Source: Pedobacter yulinensis | Lineage (GTDB): Bacteria > Bacteroidota > Bacteroidia > Sphingobacteriales > Sphingobacteriaceae | DNA length: 64,000 nucleotides | Reading direction: 5' to 3' | NCBI RefSeq assembly: GCF_003029735.1 | Contig: NZ_KZ686269.1 | Coordinates: 1,364,001 to 1,428,000 of the forward strand | In this document: in pieces, positions 17,385 through 26,153 of the stretch | How positions within the stretch are numbered: position 1 is the stretch's first letter | Layout: each line of letters begins with the position of its first letter | The notes under the pieces: model-generated | What the model saw: the letters and a program-made list of their open reading frames with translations, nothing else | The model's database searches: none | What the model was told of the DNA's origin: nothing | Translations under genes and position numbers: made by a program

Positions 17385-18719
17385 ATGTTAAACCGACGCA
17401 ATTTCATCCGCAATACTGCACTTGCAGCTGGCGGAACAGCAGTGATGGCTGCCCTGGATCAACCAGCTTTTGCCATCGGGCGCCGCATTATCGGTGCAAA
17501 CGATCGGATCAATATCGGCGTGATCGGCCTCAAGGGTATGGGCTGGTCTGATTTGCAGGCAGCACTAAAAGTACCTGGTGTGCAGCTTGCTGCACTGTGC
17601 GATTCTGACAAAAATGTGCTTGGTGAGCGCGTTGCCCAGCTTGCGGGCATGAAGATCGATAAATCGGCGGTGAAAACTTATGGCGATTACCGGGCACTGC
17701 TCGATAATAAAGATATTGACGCTGTGATCATCGGCACACCCGACCATTGGCACGCGCTGATGATGATTCATGCGGTACAGGCAGGTAAAGACGTGTATGT
17801 TGAAAAACCCGCAGGCAATTCGATTGTTGAGTGCCGGCAAATGGTAGCAGCACAGGAGCGCTACAACAAAATTGTCCAGGCCGGACAGTGGCAACGCAGC
17901 CAGCAGCATTTTAAAGATGCAGTCAATTTTGTTCAGAGCGGGCAATTAGGCAAAATCCGCACAGTAAAGGTTTGGTGTTACCAGGGCTGGATGAAACCAG
18001 GCCCTGTCGTACCGGACACGGCGGTGCCGCCGGGCGTCGATTACCAGATGTGGCTTGGCCCGGCCAAAACACGGCCATTTAATCCGAGCCGCTATCATTT
18101 CAATTTCCGCTGGTTCTGGGATTACGCAGGGGGGCTGATGACCGACTGGGGCGTCCATGTGATCGACTATGCGCTGATCGGTATGGGCATGCCGTTGCCG
18201 AAAACGATTTCAGCACTTGGGGGCCGTTTTGCTTACCCTGACCTGTACGAGGAAACGCCCGACACCCTGACTACCCTTTATGAATTTAATAAGTTTAATA
18301 TGGTTTGGGATTCGGCCATGGGGATTGGCAACGGCTCCTACAACCGTGACCATGGCATTGCCTATATCGGCAACAATGGCACGCTTGTACTGGGCCGCCA
18401 GGGCTGGGAAGTGCTGGAAGAAAAAGAAAGCAAACAAAAAGCAGCTGTTCCCTTCACCAAATCAAAAGACAACGGACTGGATAAACACATGGTCAATTTC
18501 TTTGCAGCCGTTCGCTCCCGCAGGCAGGATGCACTGAATTGTTCCATTAAGGATGCTGCACACGTAGCTACGATAGCTCAGATGGGAAATATTGCATACC
18601 GGAGTGGCGAAAAACTGAGCTGGAATGCGGAAAAAGGTCTTTTCACAGACAGAAAAATCAATTCGAGGTACCTGATGGCTCCCTACCACAATGGGTACAG
18701 CCTGCCAAAGATTTCGTAG
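17385..18719 (+). CDS. Tat-exported Gfo/Idh/MocA-family oxidoreductase
   Basis: This 444-residue protein begins MLNRRNFIRNTALAAGGTAV, a twin-arginine signal, so it should be folded with its cofactor in the cytoplasm and exported to the periplasm. The NAD(P)-binding fold shows INIGVIGLKGMGW, and the family's conserved stretch appears as VEKPAGNS. A C-terminal substrate domain carries DWGVHVIDYALIGM. An in-frame ATG 30 bases upstream is less likely because it would bury the Tat motif. Members act on sugars, often in glycan breakdown, with tightly bound NAD(H). It is monocistronic as far as can be seen. Confidence 0.92.
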   Translation: MLNRRNFIRNTALAAGGTAVMAALDQPAFAIGRRIIGANDRINIGVIGLKGMGWSDLQAALKVPGVQLAALCDSDKNVLGERVAQLAGMKIDKSAVKTYGDYRALLDNKDIDAVIIGTPDHWHALMMIHAVQAGKDVYVEKPAGNSIVECRQMVAAQERYNKIVQAGQWQRSQQHFKDAVNFVQSGQLGKIRTVKVWCYQGWMKPGPVVPDTAVPPGVDYQMWLGPAKTRPFNPSRYHFNFRWFWDYAGGLMTDWGVHVIDYALIGMGMPLPKTISALGGRFAYPDLYEETPDTLTTLYEFNKFNMVWDSAMGIGNGSYNRDHGIAYIGNNGTLVLGRQGWEVLEEKESKQKAAVPFTKSKDNGLDKHMVNFFAAVRSRRQDALNCSIKDAAHVATIAQMGNIAYRSGEKLSWNAEKGLFTDRKINSRYLMAPYHNGYSLPKIS

Positions 18720-18820
18720 CGGCAGCTTTCGGAGCGACGATACATATGGTTTGGTCTGGTACGGCCAGCTGCCTGATGTAATTGGGTATCAGGCTATGCA
18801 GAACAGAGCACGAGCCCGCC

Positions 18821-18853
18821 AAAGTTGGTAACTTGCGTAAAGTTACCAACTTT
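18821..18853. repeat. Perfect 14-base inverted repeat between convergent genes
   Basis: Arms at 18821-18834 and 18840-18853 (AAAGTTGGTAACTT and its complement) flank a 5-base loop. Lying between convergent genes it may be a two-way terminator, although no long T run follows and the stem is rather AT-rich. The inner GTAACT...AGTTAC spacing also resembles operators of HxlR-type regulators, but no such gene is in the window. Confidence 0.6.
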
Positions 18854-18886
18854 AAGTCAAATTTTCCAACTAAAATTAATTTAAAG

Positions 18887-19747
18887 TTAAAAACTGGTGC
18901 CGGCTCCGAGCAGTGCGGCTTTTTCCCCAAGTTCCGAGCGTTTCAGCGGGAAACTGTAGCCCATCAGCTTAGCCAGGTGGCGCCGGGTATCTTCCAGGAA
19001 AAACGCTTCGGCTTTCACAATATTTCCGCCTATTACCGCAGCAAGCGGCATTTTCTTGCGGATAAATTTATGAATGAACTTTGCCAGGTTCTCGCTGAAC
19101 TCTGCAAAAACAGTCTTGAAATGAGGTGAATCCTGGTGGTGGTCTACCAGGTCTTTAATGTCGGCAATCTGAATGCCACTCAATTCAAAATAACGTTTAA
19201 CGAACCATCGGGTTGAAATATAATCTTCAGCGATTCCTTTCTGGAAAGGCATTTTCCACAGGTCAGAATCAAAAGCGGCGCCATTCGTGGTATGTGCAGT
19301 GCCGAGGCCAGTGCCAAGGGTCAGACCGATCGCCTCGTCAAAGCCGCTCAGGCTGCCGATAAACAGCTCGCCTTTTAGAAAACAAGCTGCATCATTCATA
19401 AAATTAACTGCAGAAACATCATAATTCAGCCTGCGCGCCAGCATTTCCTTGATGTTCTTGTTGTATAAAGCCGGGTATTTGTCCTGGTCTTTAATCTTAC
19501 AAATGCCATTCTTGTAGTCCATAGGCCCGGGCATGGCAATGCTGATCTTTTTTGGCTTGATCGGATAGCCTTCCATCGACTGCTCAATGGTTTTTGCCCA
19601 GTTTTCAATAATGTCTTCTGCAGCAGCATGCGAGTCAAGTTTCGTTCGGACCAACGTCTCTTCTATTTCCTGTTTCTTCTGTAAATCAATCAGTTCTGCT
19701 GTAATATGAGAGCCTCCGATATCCACTCCCATAACGATGTGTTCCAT
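18887..19747 (-). CDS. ROK-family sugar kinase/transcriptional-regulator-like protein
   Basis: This 286-residue cytoplasmic protein has the ROK phosphate-binding start (MGVDIGGSHITAELID), a second ATP-contact motif (IGLTLGTGLG) and the sugar-site Asn-Asp in FMNDAACFLKGE, which includes the catalytic Asp. The usual zinc motif CxCGxxGCxE of glucokinase-type ROK proteins is absent, so it belongs to a divergent, zinc-less branch. There is no DNA-binding domain, so it should be a kinase. The substrate could be glucose, mannose, ManNAc or GlcNAc; the sialic-acid locus 18 kb away lacks a kinase of its own, but linkage is not shown. Confidence 0.85.
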   Translation of the reverse strand: MEHIVMGVDIGGSHITAELIDLQKKQEIEETLVRTKLDSHAAAEDIIENWAKTIEQSMEGYPIKPKKISIAMPGPMDYKNGICKIKDQDKYPALYNKNIKEMLARRLNYDVSAVNFMNDAACFLKGELFIGSLSGFDEAIGLTLGTGLGTAHTTNGAAFDSDLWKMPFQKGIAEDYISTRWFVKRYFELSGIQIADIKDLVDHHQDSPHFKTVFAEFSENLAKFIHKFIRKKMPLAAVIGGNIVKAEAFFLEDTRRHLAKLMGYSFPLKRSELGEKAALLGAGTSF

Positions 19748-20170
19748 GCTGTGCGGTAATTGTTAATGATAGTTTGTTCCGTCCTTCGCCAGATAATAAA
19801 AAAACGATTTAGCTAAAATATCGTATTTTACGCAAACCTGAAATTTATTTTAGGAGCTTCGGCAGTCTTTTTTGTTATGACGCTGATTATTAGTGCTCTT
19901 TTTACGCACGTGAACAAAAAAGCGTTGGGACCGTACAAGCGCAGCCGCTATTTGGAACCAAACTCTTCCCTTTGTGCCGGCCCACAGCAATGCTGAGGTT
20001 GTCGTTGCAACACTACTGTTTAGCCCTCACTCACGTCAATCTTTACCAATTACAATGCTACTTTGCACTGGCTTAAGCTGTAACCGCAGCAATAATGAAA
20101 GACGATGACACGGCTGCTGTTTAAACGACTGTATGAAACGTCCAGGCAGCTTAACATGAGATCCGTCATA
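19748..20170. other. Intergenic stretch without a convincing gene
   Basis: This 423-base stretch separates the ROK gene from alkB. The left part (about 19790-19830) is AT-rich and should hold the ROK promoter, although no clean TAnnTTTG is seen. A 39-codon frame near 19877-19996 has no recognisable composition. No tRNA or strong hairpin was noticed. Confidence 0.4.
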
Positions 20171-20797
20171 TCAGTTGTGTCGGGGTTTAACGACCTTTCT
20201 GAAAGTAAGATTAATGCGCGGGCCCATTTGCTGTGTGGACTTAGCCACCCGATGTTCCCAGTCCTGCTGCAGCTTCCCTTTCATCAGCAACAGCGAGCCA
20301 TGCTCAAGCCTGACCGCGTATTTATCTGCATGGTCTGCCTTGCGGCGGATGTCGAATGTACGAACCTGCCCAAGCGAAACCGAGGCAATGACCGGATGAG
20401 AACCCATAATGGTCTCCTTATCGCTGTGCCAGGCCACAGAATCCTGGCCATCGCGGTATAAATTCAGCAAAACGCTATTGAAAGCAACACCGGCTAGGAC
20501 GGCCAACTGCCTGCGAAGCGCCTCGAGTTCGGGTGTCCACCTGGCCAATGGCCTGATCGTTTTCTCCACTACTTCAAGCGCCTCCTCATCACCAAACCAA
20601 GCGGTTAAACGGGGTGTTTGAACATCTTTTTCATACATTCTTACCAGTCTTTGCTGCCATGGAGCAGTTTCATGAAGCAAAGTAAACAGGTCATCGGCCA
20701 CTGGCCCTGTCAGGAAACCCGGCCGGTACTCGAGCAATTCATCCGGCAAGGCGGAGCTTTGACCCGAGTCACAAAAAAAACTCAATTGCTGACCCAT
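20171..20797 (-). CDS. alkB: AlkB-family 2-oxoglutarate/Fe(II)-dependent DNA repair dioxygenase
   Basis: This protein of about 208 residues would remove alkyl groups from damaged bases by oxidative demethylation. Iron ligands are visible as HSD (VAWHSDKE) and the distal His in HRVAKST, with the 2-oxoglutarate Arg in RINLTFRKV. The strand VASVSLG followed by FDIRRK fits the family, as does the overall length. The frame allows starts at 20824, 20809 and 20797; I choose 20797 because it lies directly after the stop of the upstream gene, which ends at 20799. The two genes therefore appear co-transcribed. Confidence 0.9.
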   Translation of the reverse strand: MGQQLSFFCDSGQSSALPDELLEYRPGFLTGPVADDLFTLLHETAPWQQRLVRMYEKDVQTPRLTAWFGDEEALEVVEKTIRPLARWTPELEALRRQLAVLAGVAFNSVLLNLYRDGQDSVAWHSDKETIMGSHPVIASVSLGQVRTFDIRRKADHADKYAVRLEHGSLLLMKGKLQQDWEHRVAKSTQQMGPRINLTFRKVVKPRHN

Positions 20798-20798
20798 T

Positions 20799-21116
20799 TT
20801 ACATTCCATTCCCTTTAAAGACATTCAGGCCGGCGATTTTCCAGGCAATATAACCCAGAGCCCCGCATACCTCTGCCACATGCGCTTCGACCTCTGGGGG
20901 TACGTCATTCACGACCCGCCAGCGCACCGTAAATTTGCTGTTGTAACTCAGGTAGACGACCAGGTCGTCGTCACGGCGGCCTACCTGTTCCAAATCTTTA
21001 AGATGGCGGTCACGTAACTCTGCTGCAGCGCGGCTTAACCGGTCGTTCATAATCTTTGCCAGGCCCGCTTCCGGCCTGAAATCGGTATCAAATATCGGCA
21101 GTACAGTAATTGTCAT
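20799..21116 (-). CDS. Hypothetical 105-residue protein in operon with alkB
   Basis: A small cytoplasmic protein starting MTITVLPIFDTDFRPEAGLA. It contains an amphipathic helix (LSRAAAELRDRHLKDLEQ), acidic-strand segments (DDDLVVYLSYNSKFTVRWRV) and a C-terminal helix (VAEVCGALGYIAWKIAG). A longer frame to 21200 would overlap the -7 element at 21157-21164, so the inner ATG is chosen. I do not recognise the family. Its tight coupling to alkB suggests a related or housekeeping role but proves nothing. Confidence 0.7.
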   Translation of the reverse strand: MTITVLPIFDTDFRPEAGLAKIMNDRLSRAAAELRDRHLKDLEQVGRRDDDLVVYLSYNSKFTVRWRVVNDVPPEVEAHVAEVCGALGYIAWKIAGLNVFKGNGM

Positions 21117-21156
21117 AATATATGTTGCCCCGGACCGTGCGATGCCCGGAGACAAA

Positions 21157-21164
21157 CAAATATA
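21157..21164 (-). promoter_or_regulatory. -7 element (TATATTTG) of the 105-residue protein/alkB operon
   Basis: On the minus strand the bases read TATATTTG, matching TAnnTTTG. Transcription would start near 21150, about 35 bases before the ATG at 21116. Confidence 0.45.
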
Positions 21165-21222
21165 TACTAATTTTTTTAGCAAATCAACTGAATTCACCAT
21201 TTCTGGGTAATTTCATTCTTTG

Positions 21223-23400
21223 TTAGGGAATGATTTTATCGCTCCTGAAGCCTTCAAAAGGCTCGAAAAACATCTGTTCTGTGTCCACATATTCGTGAAA
21301 TCCTGCCCTTCTGGCTTTGCTGCCATCGGCCAGGAAATCATAATCCCACGAAAAAACAAAGTCGCCAAAGGCCCAGGAAAACAAGCTGTCATAATCGTGT
21401 TTTACCAAGCCATACTTTTTCTGCATGGCCGACCACAGCTGCTTTTTATCGGCCATCATAACCTCAAGCGACATGTGAAGCGGGTTCCCTGCCTGCATGC
21501 TAAACCAATCAGCAATGCGCGGCCAGAGCCGGCTCCAGCGAAACAAGTCACCATTGCTGATGTTGTACGCCTGGTTGCCCGCATTCTCGCGTTCGGCAGC
21601 CCATACGGTACCTTTGGCCAGCAAACGCGCATCGGTCATTTCAAATAAGGCCTGGTAGGCACCGGGCTTGCCGGGAAACCGCAAAGGCAGGCCAAGTTCT
21701 TTTAACATACTGGCATAAACGGCAATGAGCAGCGCCAGGTTCATTGGGTTGTGCAATGCACTCCCGCCTACAACCGAGGGCCTGATCGCCGACCAGTTCC
21801 AGGCCCTGCCTTCCTGCTGTCCGGCAAGCCATTGTTGCTGCGCATAGTTAAATTCAGGTGGCATGGGCGCGGCATCGGTCTCCCTGGCGGGGGTCGGAAA
21901 AGCGCCGAGGTGTGCGCCATACACTTTGTACCCCTGCATCAGGCTGATGTGCCGGAGTCCGGGTGCAATTTCCTGAATGGCTGTCACAACGTTTTGCAGC
22001 ATCGTCATATTGGGAGCAACGAGTTCTGCCCAGCCCGGCCGGTCCTGGTAAGCGGCATAAAAAACGTGCGTTACCTCGCTGCATATTTCCAGTTTCTGAC
22101 GTGTATCTGTCGCATCAAGCAGGTCAGCCTGTATATACCTGACATTTCCGCATCCGGGCATTGGCCGGCGCGCCACACCTGTCACGTTCCAGTCTGGCAG
22201 CGTAAGCAGGTGTTGCACGAGGTTTTGCCCGATCACGCCCGCAGCGCCCACCACCAATGCCGTTTTCGGCTTGCGTTTACCTGCCGATGCGGCGCTGTAA
22301 ACCGGATAGTCTGTGTACCCCCCGGCCCCACCGCCAAAAAAAGTGGCAGGATCAGGTTCTGCCAGCTGAACCCCTGCTTCAAGTCGGGCGGGAAGGTCCG
22401 GATTGGCAATAAAGGGCCGGCCAAAGCCGATCATGTCAGCCCAACCCGCCTGTAGGGCATGCGCCGCCTTAGCGCTGTTATAATGACCTGAGCAGATGAT
22501 CGTGCGGCTAAAGCATTGGCGAAGGCTTTCCCTGAACGCGTCTGGCATTGGCGGTGCATCGTCCCAGTCCGCTTCGGCCACATGCAGATAACCAACACCG
22601 AGCCGGTCGAGCATGGAGGCAACCGCCAGGTACGTTTCTTCAGGATGCGCATCGACTGTGCCGTTCAGCGTTGTGAGCGGCGAGATCCTGACGCCGACCC
22701 GGTCTGCCCCGGCCACAGCGATAACGGCTTGTGTTACCTCTTCCAGGAAACGGAGCCGGTTTTCGAGGCTGCCCCCATAAGCATCGGTGCGGTTGTTGGC
22801 GCCTGAATCAAGGAACTGATTGATCAGGTAACCGTTGGCGCCATGCAGTTCCACACCGTCAAAACCGGCCTTGAGCGCATTTGCCGCCGCCCTGGCAAAG
22901 TCTTCCACAACAAGCGGAATTTCGGCGGTCTCTAGCGCCCTGGGCATATCATGCTGCACCTGTTCACCGTTTGCGGCTTCTGCGCCCCCGTTTTCGGGAT
23001 CAATAAAGACACGAACACCCCGTGCAAGTAACGCTGATGATGATACCGGCGGCCCGCCATTGGGCTGCAGGCTGTGGTGCGACAGGCGGCCGACATGCCA
23101 GAGCTGCGCAAAAATGACACCTCCTGCCGCATGAACGGCGGCCGTAACCTGCTTCCAGCCTGCGACCTGAGCCTCAGAATAGATGCCCGGCGTCCAGGCA
23201 TAGCCCTGTCCCTGCTGGCTGATCTGTGTTCCCTCAGTAATCTGCAGGCCGGCGCCCGCGCGCTGCCCGTAATAAGCAGCCATAAGAGGTGTCGGCACGT
23301 TACCCGCTCCCGCCCGCGACCTGGTCATGGGCGGCATCACAATGCGATTCTTCAGCCTGATGCTGCCAAGCCGGTGTTCGCTAAAAAGTAGATTTTTCAT
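21223..23400 (-). CDS. Ene-reductase (Old Yellow Enzyme) fused to PRISE-like SDR
   Basis: A 725-residue two-enzyme fusion. Residues 1 to about 350 form an OYE-type flavin barrel: KNRIVMPPMTRSRA near the start, HGANGYLINQF carrying the His/Asn pair that binds the substrate oxygen, and YGGSLENRLRF for FMN phosphate. From about residue 370 an NAD(P)-binding short-chain dehydrogenase follows (ALVVGAAGVIGQNL). Its motif GYKVYGAHLG resembles the catalytic Lys-Tyr motif of progesterone 5-beta-reductase/iridoid synthase (PRISE) enzymes, which also reduce activated C=C bonds. Two ene-reductases of different folds in one chain is unusual. A frame extension to 23427 is unlikely. The gene is divergent from an AraC regulator that may control it. 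Confidence 0.88.
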   Translation of the reverse strand: MKNLLFSEHRLGSIRLKNRIVMPPMTRSRAGAGNVPTPLMAAYYGQRAGAGLQITEGTQISQQGQGYAWTPGIYSEAQVAGWKQVTAAVHAAGGVIFAQLWHVGRLSHHSLQPNGGPPVSSSALLARGVRVFIDPENGGAEAANGEQVQHDMPRALETAEIPLVVEDFARAAANALKAGFDGVELHGANGYLINQFLDSGANNRTDAYGGSLENRLRFLEEVTQAVIAVAGADRVGVRISPLTTLNGTVDAHPEETYLAVASMLDRLGVGYLHVAEADWDDAPPMPDAFRESLRQCFSRTIICSGHYNSAKAAHALQAGWADMIGFGRPFIANPDLPARLEAGVQLAEPDPATFFGGGAGGYTDYPVYSAASAGKRKPKTALVVGAAGVIGQNLVQHLLTLPDWNVTGVARRPMPGCGNVRYIQADLLDATDTRQKLEICSEVTHVFYAAYQDRPGWAELVAPNMTMLQNVVTAIQEIAPGLRHISLMQGYKVYGAHLGAFPTPARETDAAPMPPEFNYAQQQWLAGQQEGRAWNWSAIRPSVVGGSALHNPMNLALLIAVYASMLKELGLPLRFPGKPGAYQALFEMTDARLLAKGTVWAAERENAGNQAYNISNGDLFRWSRLWPRIADWFSMQAGNPLHMSLEVMMADKKQLWSAMQKKYGLVKHDYDSLFSWAFGDFVFSWDYDFLADGSKARRAGFHEYVDTEQMFFEPFEGFRSDKIIP

Positions 23401-23513
23401 GTTTCCTTTGTTTATAGGCCAGCGCACCGCAACACGCAGACCGGAGACAAAGTTCCGGGGACGTGAAAAACCATACTGGTATATTTCTGCTATTAATTGG
23501 TACTTTTATAAGG

Positions 23514-24361
23514 ATGAAGAAGTATATACAACAGGATTACCTGAAGATCTCACACTTTTGTGCGGGTGCCTGGAACACCCCGTGCACAACCACAACCATT
23601 TTGAAATCATCTATATTCACGCCGGCAACGGCATTCATCATGTATCTGATCAGGCATTTCCTTACCAGGCGGGCGACATTTTCCTGCTGGCCCCCTGCGA
23701 CTATCACCACTTCAGCATTGAGGCCGAAACAACTTTTACCTTTCTGAAATTCACCAACGTTTATCCGCGTGATGTCGGAAATATACAACCTGGAAACCGG
23801 CTGTACCGCGACATTGACCAATTGCTTTTCCATGCCGGCAGCACGAGAACCGTGATCAGGCTCGGGCAGACAGATGCCCCGAAGGCGGCACAACTTATTG
23901 GTCTGATTAACCTGGAGTGGAAAGAAACACAAAACAGCACAAATCAACTGATCTATTCACTCATGCAGTCGCTGTTTCTGATCCTGAACAGAAACCGCCC
24001 GGACGGGGCGGCTAAGTATGATAGAACCCGATCATCCCGGTTTTCTGAACTGGTTCACTTCATTCATGAACACATTTACGAGCACGAAAAAATCCAGTCT
24101 GCAGCGCTGGCCGAAAGGTTTGGCTTCTCAGTCAACTACCTGGGTGCGTTTTTCAAACGTGAAACCGGCCAGACACTCCGCAACTATATACAGGCTTATA
24201 AAATAGAATTGATCAGAAACCGGTTAAGCTACAGTACACTGCCCATCAAGGTCATCAGCACAGAATTGGGCTTTACAGACCTCAGTCATTTTAATAAGTA
24301 TGTGCGGCGGCTAACGGGTAAAAGCCCGGGCAAATACCGCTCTGCGTTGCGTTCGTCTTAA
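23514..24361 (+). CDS. AraC-family transcriptional regulator with apparent frameshift near the N-terminus
   Basis: The natural N-terminus seems to be MKKYIQQDYLKISHFCAGAW, starting at ATG 23514. After the Trp codon at 23571 that frame becomes nonsense, while the next frame continues with EHPVHNHNHFEIIYIHAGNG, the cupin sensor motif expected at that place. One missing G at about 23571-23573 (GGG reduced to GG) would restore the frame. The rest is a cupin domain (about 25-120) and a two-helix-turn-helix AraC domain (ALAERFGFSVNYLGAFFKRETG, ending with FTDLSHFNKYVRRLTGKSP). The uninterrupted second frame has no good start codon. Divergent from the ene-reductase fusion, which it may regulate. It may be a sequencing error or a real lesion. 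Confidence 0.8.
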
Positions 24362-24365
24362 CTTA

Positions 24366-25514
24366 TTACCGGCCAGCGATGAATTCCCGGTAAAGCGCCG
24401 CGATCAGGTCGCGCGTGAGCTGGGGCATATCTTCATTGTAAACCGGATTACAACCGTTCGTAATGGTCACAAATCCGAATTTTTCTTTCGGGTCAAAAAA
24501 CATGGAGCTATAGAGTCCGTACGCCGAGCCGGTGTGGCCCGTCATCTTTTTACCCGGAACCAGGTCGTTTGCCGACCGGAGGGCCAGCCCGTAGCCACCC
24601 TCACCGTCTGACACCGGCGTCTGCATGGCGACTGCACTCTTTTTGGAAAGGATGCGCCCCGCACCGGTTTTACCGTAATTCATGTGCATGATCATGTAGC
24701 GCGCCAGGTCGCCCGCCGAGATCTTCATTCCGCCGGTAGGCGAAAAAACGGGTGTGCTGTAACCCATTACATAATTTCTGATTTCCCCGCTGCGCGGGTT
24801 GTAAGCCCCGGGTGCGGGTGTGAACGTTTTTGTCTTACCATCCCACTCATACAGCGTTACAAAACGATTTTTATCGAGCGAATCCACGCAATAACCGCCA
24901 TATAGCTTAAGCGGATCGAGAATATGCCGCTTCACGTACTGGTCAAACCGTTCGCCTGAAACTTTTTCAATGACCGTACCAACCATATTGAAATTGAGGT
25001 TACAATATTGGTAACCTTTGCCCGGCTCATAATCATTGTAACACTTGGCCGCATTCGGATTTTTTGCCGGGTCAATAACATCGAGCGTAAAATAGCCCTG
25101 GCTGTCGTTTAGCGATGAGGTGTGCGAGAGCACCATCCGCAGGGTAATGACCGTTTCGGGAAATTTAGGGTTGCGTACCTTGAAACCGATCAGTTTGCTG
25201 AAATCATCATCGAGTGATACTTTACCGGCATCTGCCAGCTGCATAATCGAAGTAGCAGAAAAAGATTTTGAGATCGAAGCTATTCTGAAAATATCCTGAT
25301 CCTTAAGCGGCAGCTGCTGCTCCCTGTTTTTCCACCCGAACGAACCGGTGTAAACCAGTTTGCCCTTCTTGACGACGGCGACAGAAAGGCCCACTGCATC
25401 AAATTTTTTCATGATGCTGTCAATAGCAGGAGGAACCGCTTGCGCGCGGACCTGCAAAGCAGAAAAAGCAGTGATAAATACAGCTAACAGCGCGGTAAAG
25501 AATCTCTTGAACAT
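24366..25514 (-). CDS. Serine hydrolase of the beta-lactamase/DD-peptidase (class C-like) family
   Basis: A 382-residue exported hydrolase with signal peptide MFKRFFTALLAVFITAFSALQ. The catalytic SxxK is in SISKSFS (about residues 83-86), the YxN motif appears as YQYCNLNFN, and the third motif (KTG in lactamases) is HTGSAYG. This combination is common in esterases and D-amino peptidases of the family and does not by itself predict antibiotic resistance. Its stop lies 4 bases from the stop of the convergent AraC gene, and no partner gene is adjacent. Likely substrates are peptidoglycan fragments, beta-lactams or esters. Confidence 0.92.
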   Translation of the reverse strand: MFKRFFTALLAVFITAFSALQVRAQAVPPAIDSIMKKFDAVGLSVAVVKKGKLVYTGSFGWKNREQQLPLKDQDIFRIASISKSFSATSIMQLADAGKVSLDDDFSKLIGFKVRNPKFPETVITLRMVLSHTSSLNDSQGYFTLDVIDPAKNPNAAKCYNDYEPGKGYQYCNLNFNMVGTVIEKVSGERFDQYVKRHILDPLKLYGGYCVDSLDKNRFVTLYEWDGKTKTFTPAPGAYNPRSGEIRNYVMGYSTPVFSPTGGMKISAGDLARYMIMHMNYGKTGAGRILSKKSAVAMQTPVSDGEGGYGLALRSANDLVPGKKMTGHTGSAYGLYSSMFFDPKEKFGFVTITNGCNPVYNEDMPQLTRDLIAALYREFIAGR

Positions 25515-25634
25515 ATGGCGATTTTGGGCGTTAAAATAAACATTTCACAAACAATCGCCTACTGTTTGTGCGGTTATTGTTGAGTTACAAGAGCCGTTTA
25601 TATAAAAAAATGCCCTGATTTTCAACATTTTTTG

Positions 25635-25642
25635 TAATTTTG
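25635..25642 (+). promoter_or_regulatory. -7 element (TAATTTTG) of the receiver gene at 25680
   Basis: TAATTTTG matches TAnnTTTG, giving a start near 25649 and a leader of about 30 bases before the ATG at 25680. This disfavours the alternative TTG start at 25662 less strongly than it supports a promoter here. Confidence 0.45.
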
Positions 25643-25679
25643 TATAACAACGCCCTTAGAATTGTTGAACACCTTACCT

Positions 25680-26051
25680 ATGAAAAAGATTCTGATTGCC
25701 GATGATGACCAGGATATAGTAGATGCGACGACCCTGGTGTTGGAATCTGCTAATTACCAATGCTGTGGCGTGACACAACTGGCTGCGTTGACGCAGGCCA
25801 TAGATGAATTCCAGCCTGATCTTATCATTCTTGATTTTATGCTTGGCAGCAATGACGGCCTCCAGATTACGAACCAGCTTCGTGAAAAGGAAGCAACGAT
25901 GTTTACACCGATTATCATTTTAACCGGCTCGTTTGATATTGATGAATTGCGTGACCGCCCGCACAAAGCGAATGACTTTATTGAAAAACCCTTTCAGCTT
26001 GAACACCTGATCAATACGGTTGCCAGCTATTTACCCAACGACGAAGAATAA
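25680..26051 (+). CDS. Single-domain response regulator (CheY-like receiver)
   Basis: A 123-residue receiver with acidic triad ADDDQD (7-12), phospho-acceptor D52 (LIILDFMLGSNDG), Thr in IIILTGSFD and Lys in FIEKPFQ. It has no output domain and no kinase gene next to it, so it would be served by a kinase encoded elsewhere. A TTG at 25662 would add six residues (MLNTLP); the ATG gives the canonical MKKILIADDD start. Confidence 0.9.
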   Translation: MKKILIADDDQDIVDATTLVLESANYQCCGVTQLAALTQAIDEFQPDLIILDFMLGSNDGLQITNQLREKEATMFTPIIILTGSFDIDELRDRPHKANDFIEKPFQLEHLINTVASYLPNDEE

Positions 26052-26059
26052 ACCTGCCT

Positions 26060-26104
26060 GGTCATTTTTTTACAAGTTTTACCGGCGGCTTCCCGTTAAC
26101 TTTG
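26060..26104 (+). promoter_or_regulatory. Promoter of the DUF6597 AraC gene with shared upstream element
   Basis: GGTCATTTTTTTACAA (26060-26075) stands exactly 21 bases before a -7 element TAACTTTG (26097-26104). The same 16-base block with the same 21-base spacing recurs before the gene at 27013. The leader to the ATG at 26154 would be about 43 bases. Confidence 0.65.
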
Positions 26105-26153
26105 TTTGAAGGAGCCTGATCTGCAGCCAGCAGGAAGGCAGTCCTGAAAAAAC

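Noticed and set aside
23327..23513. N-terminal extension of the AraC gene in the second frame
   Set aside because: It overlaps the divergent ene-reductase gene start and has no protein-like pattern.
24366..25514. Beta-lactam resistance gene
   Set aside because: The motifs show only the broad serine hydrolase family; many members are esterases or peptidases.
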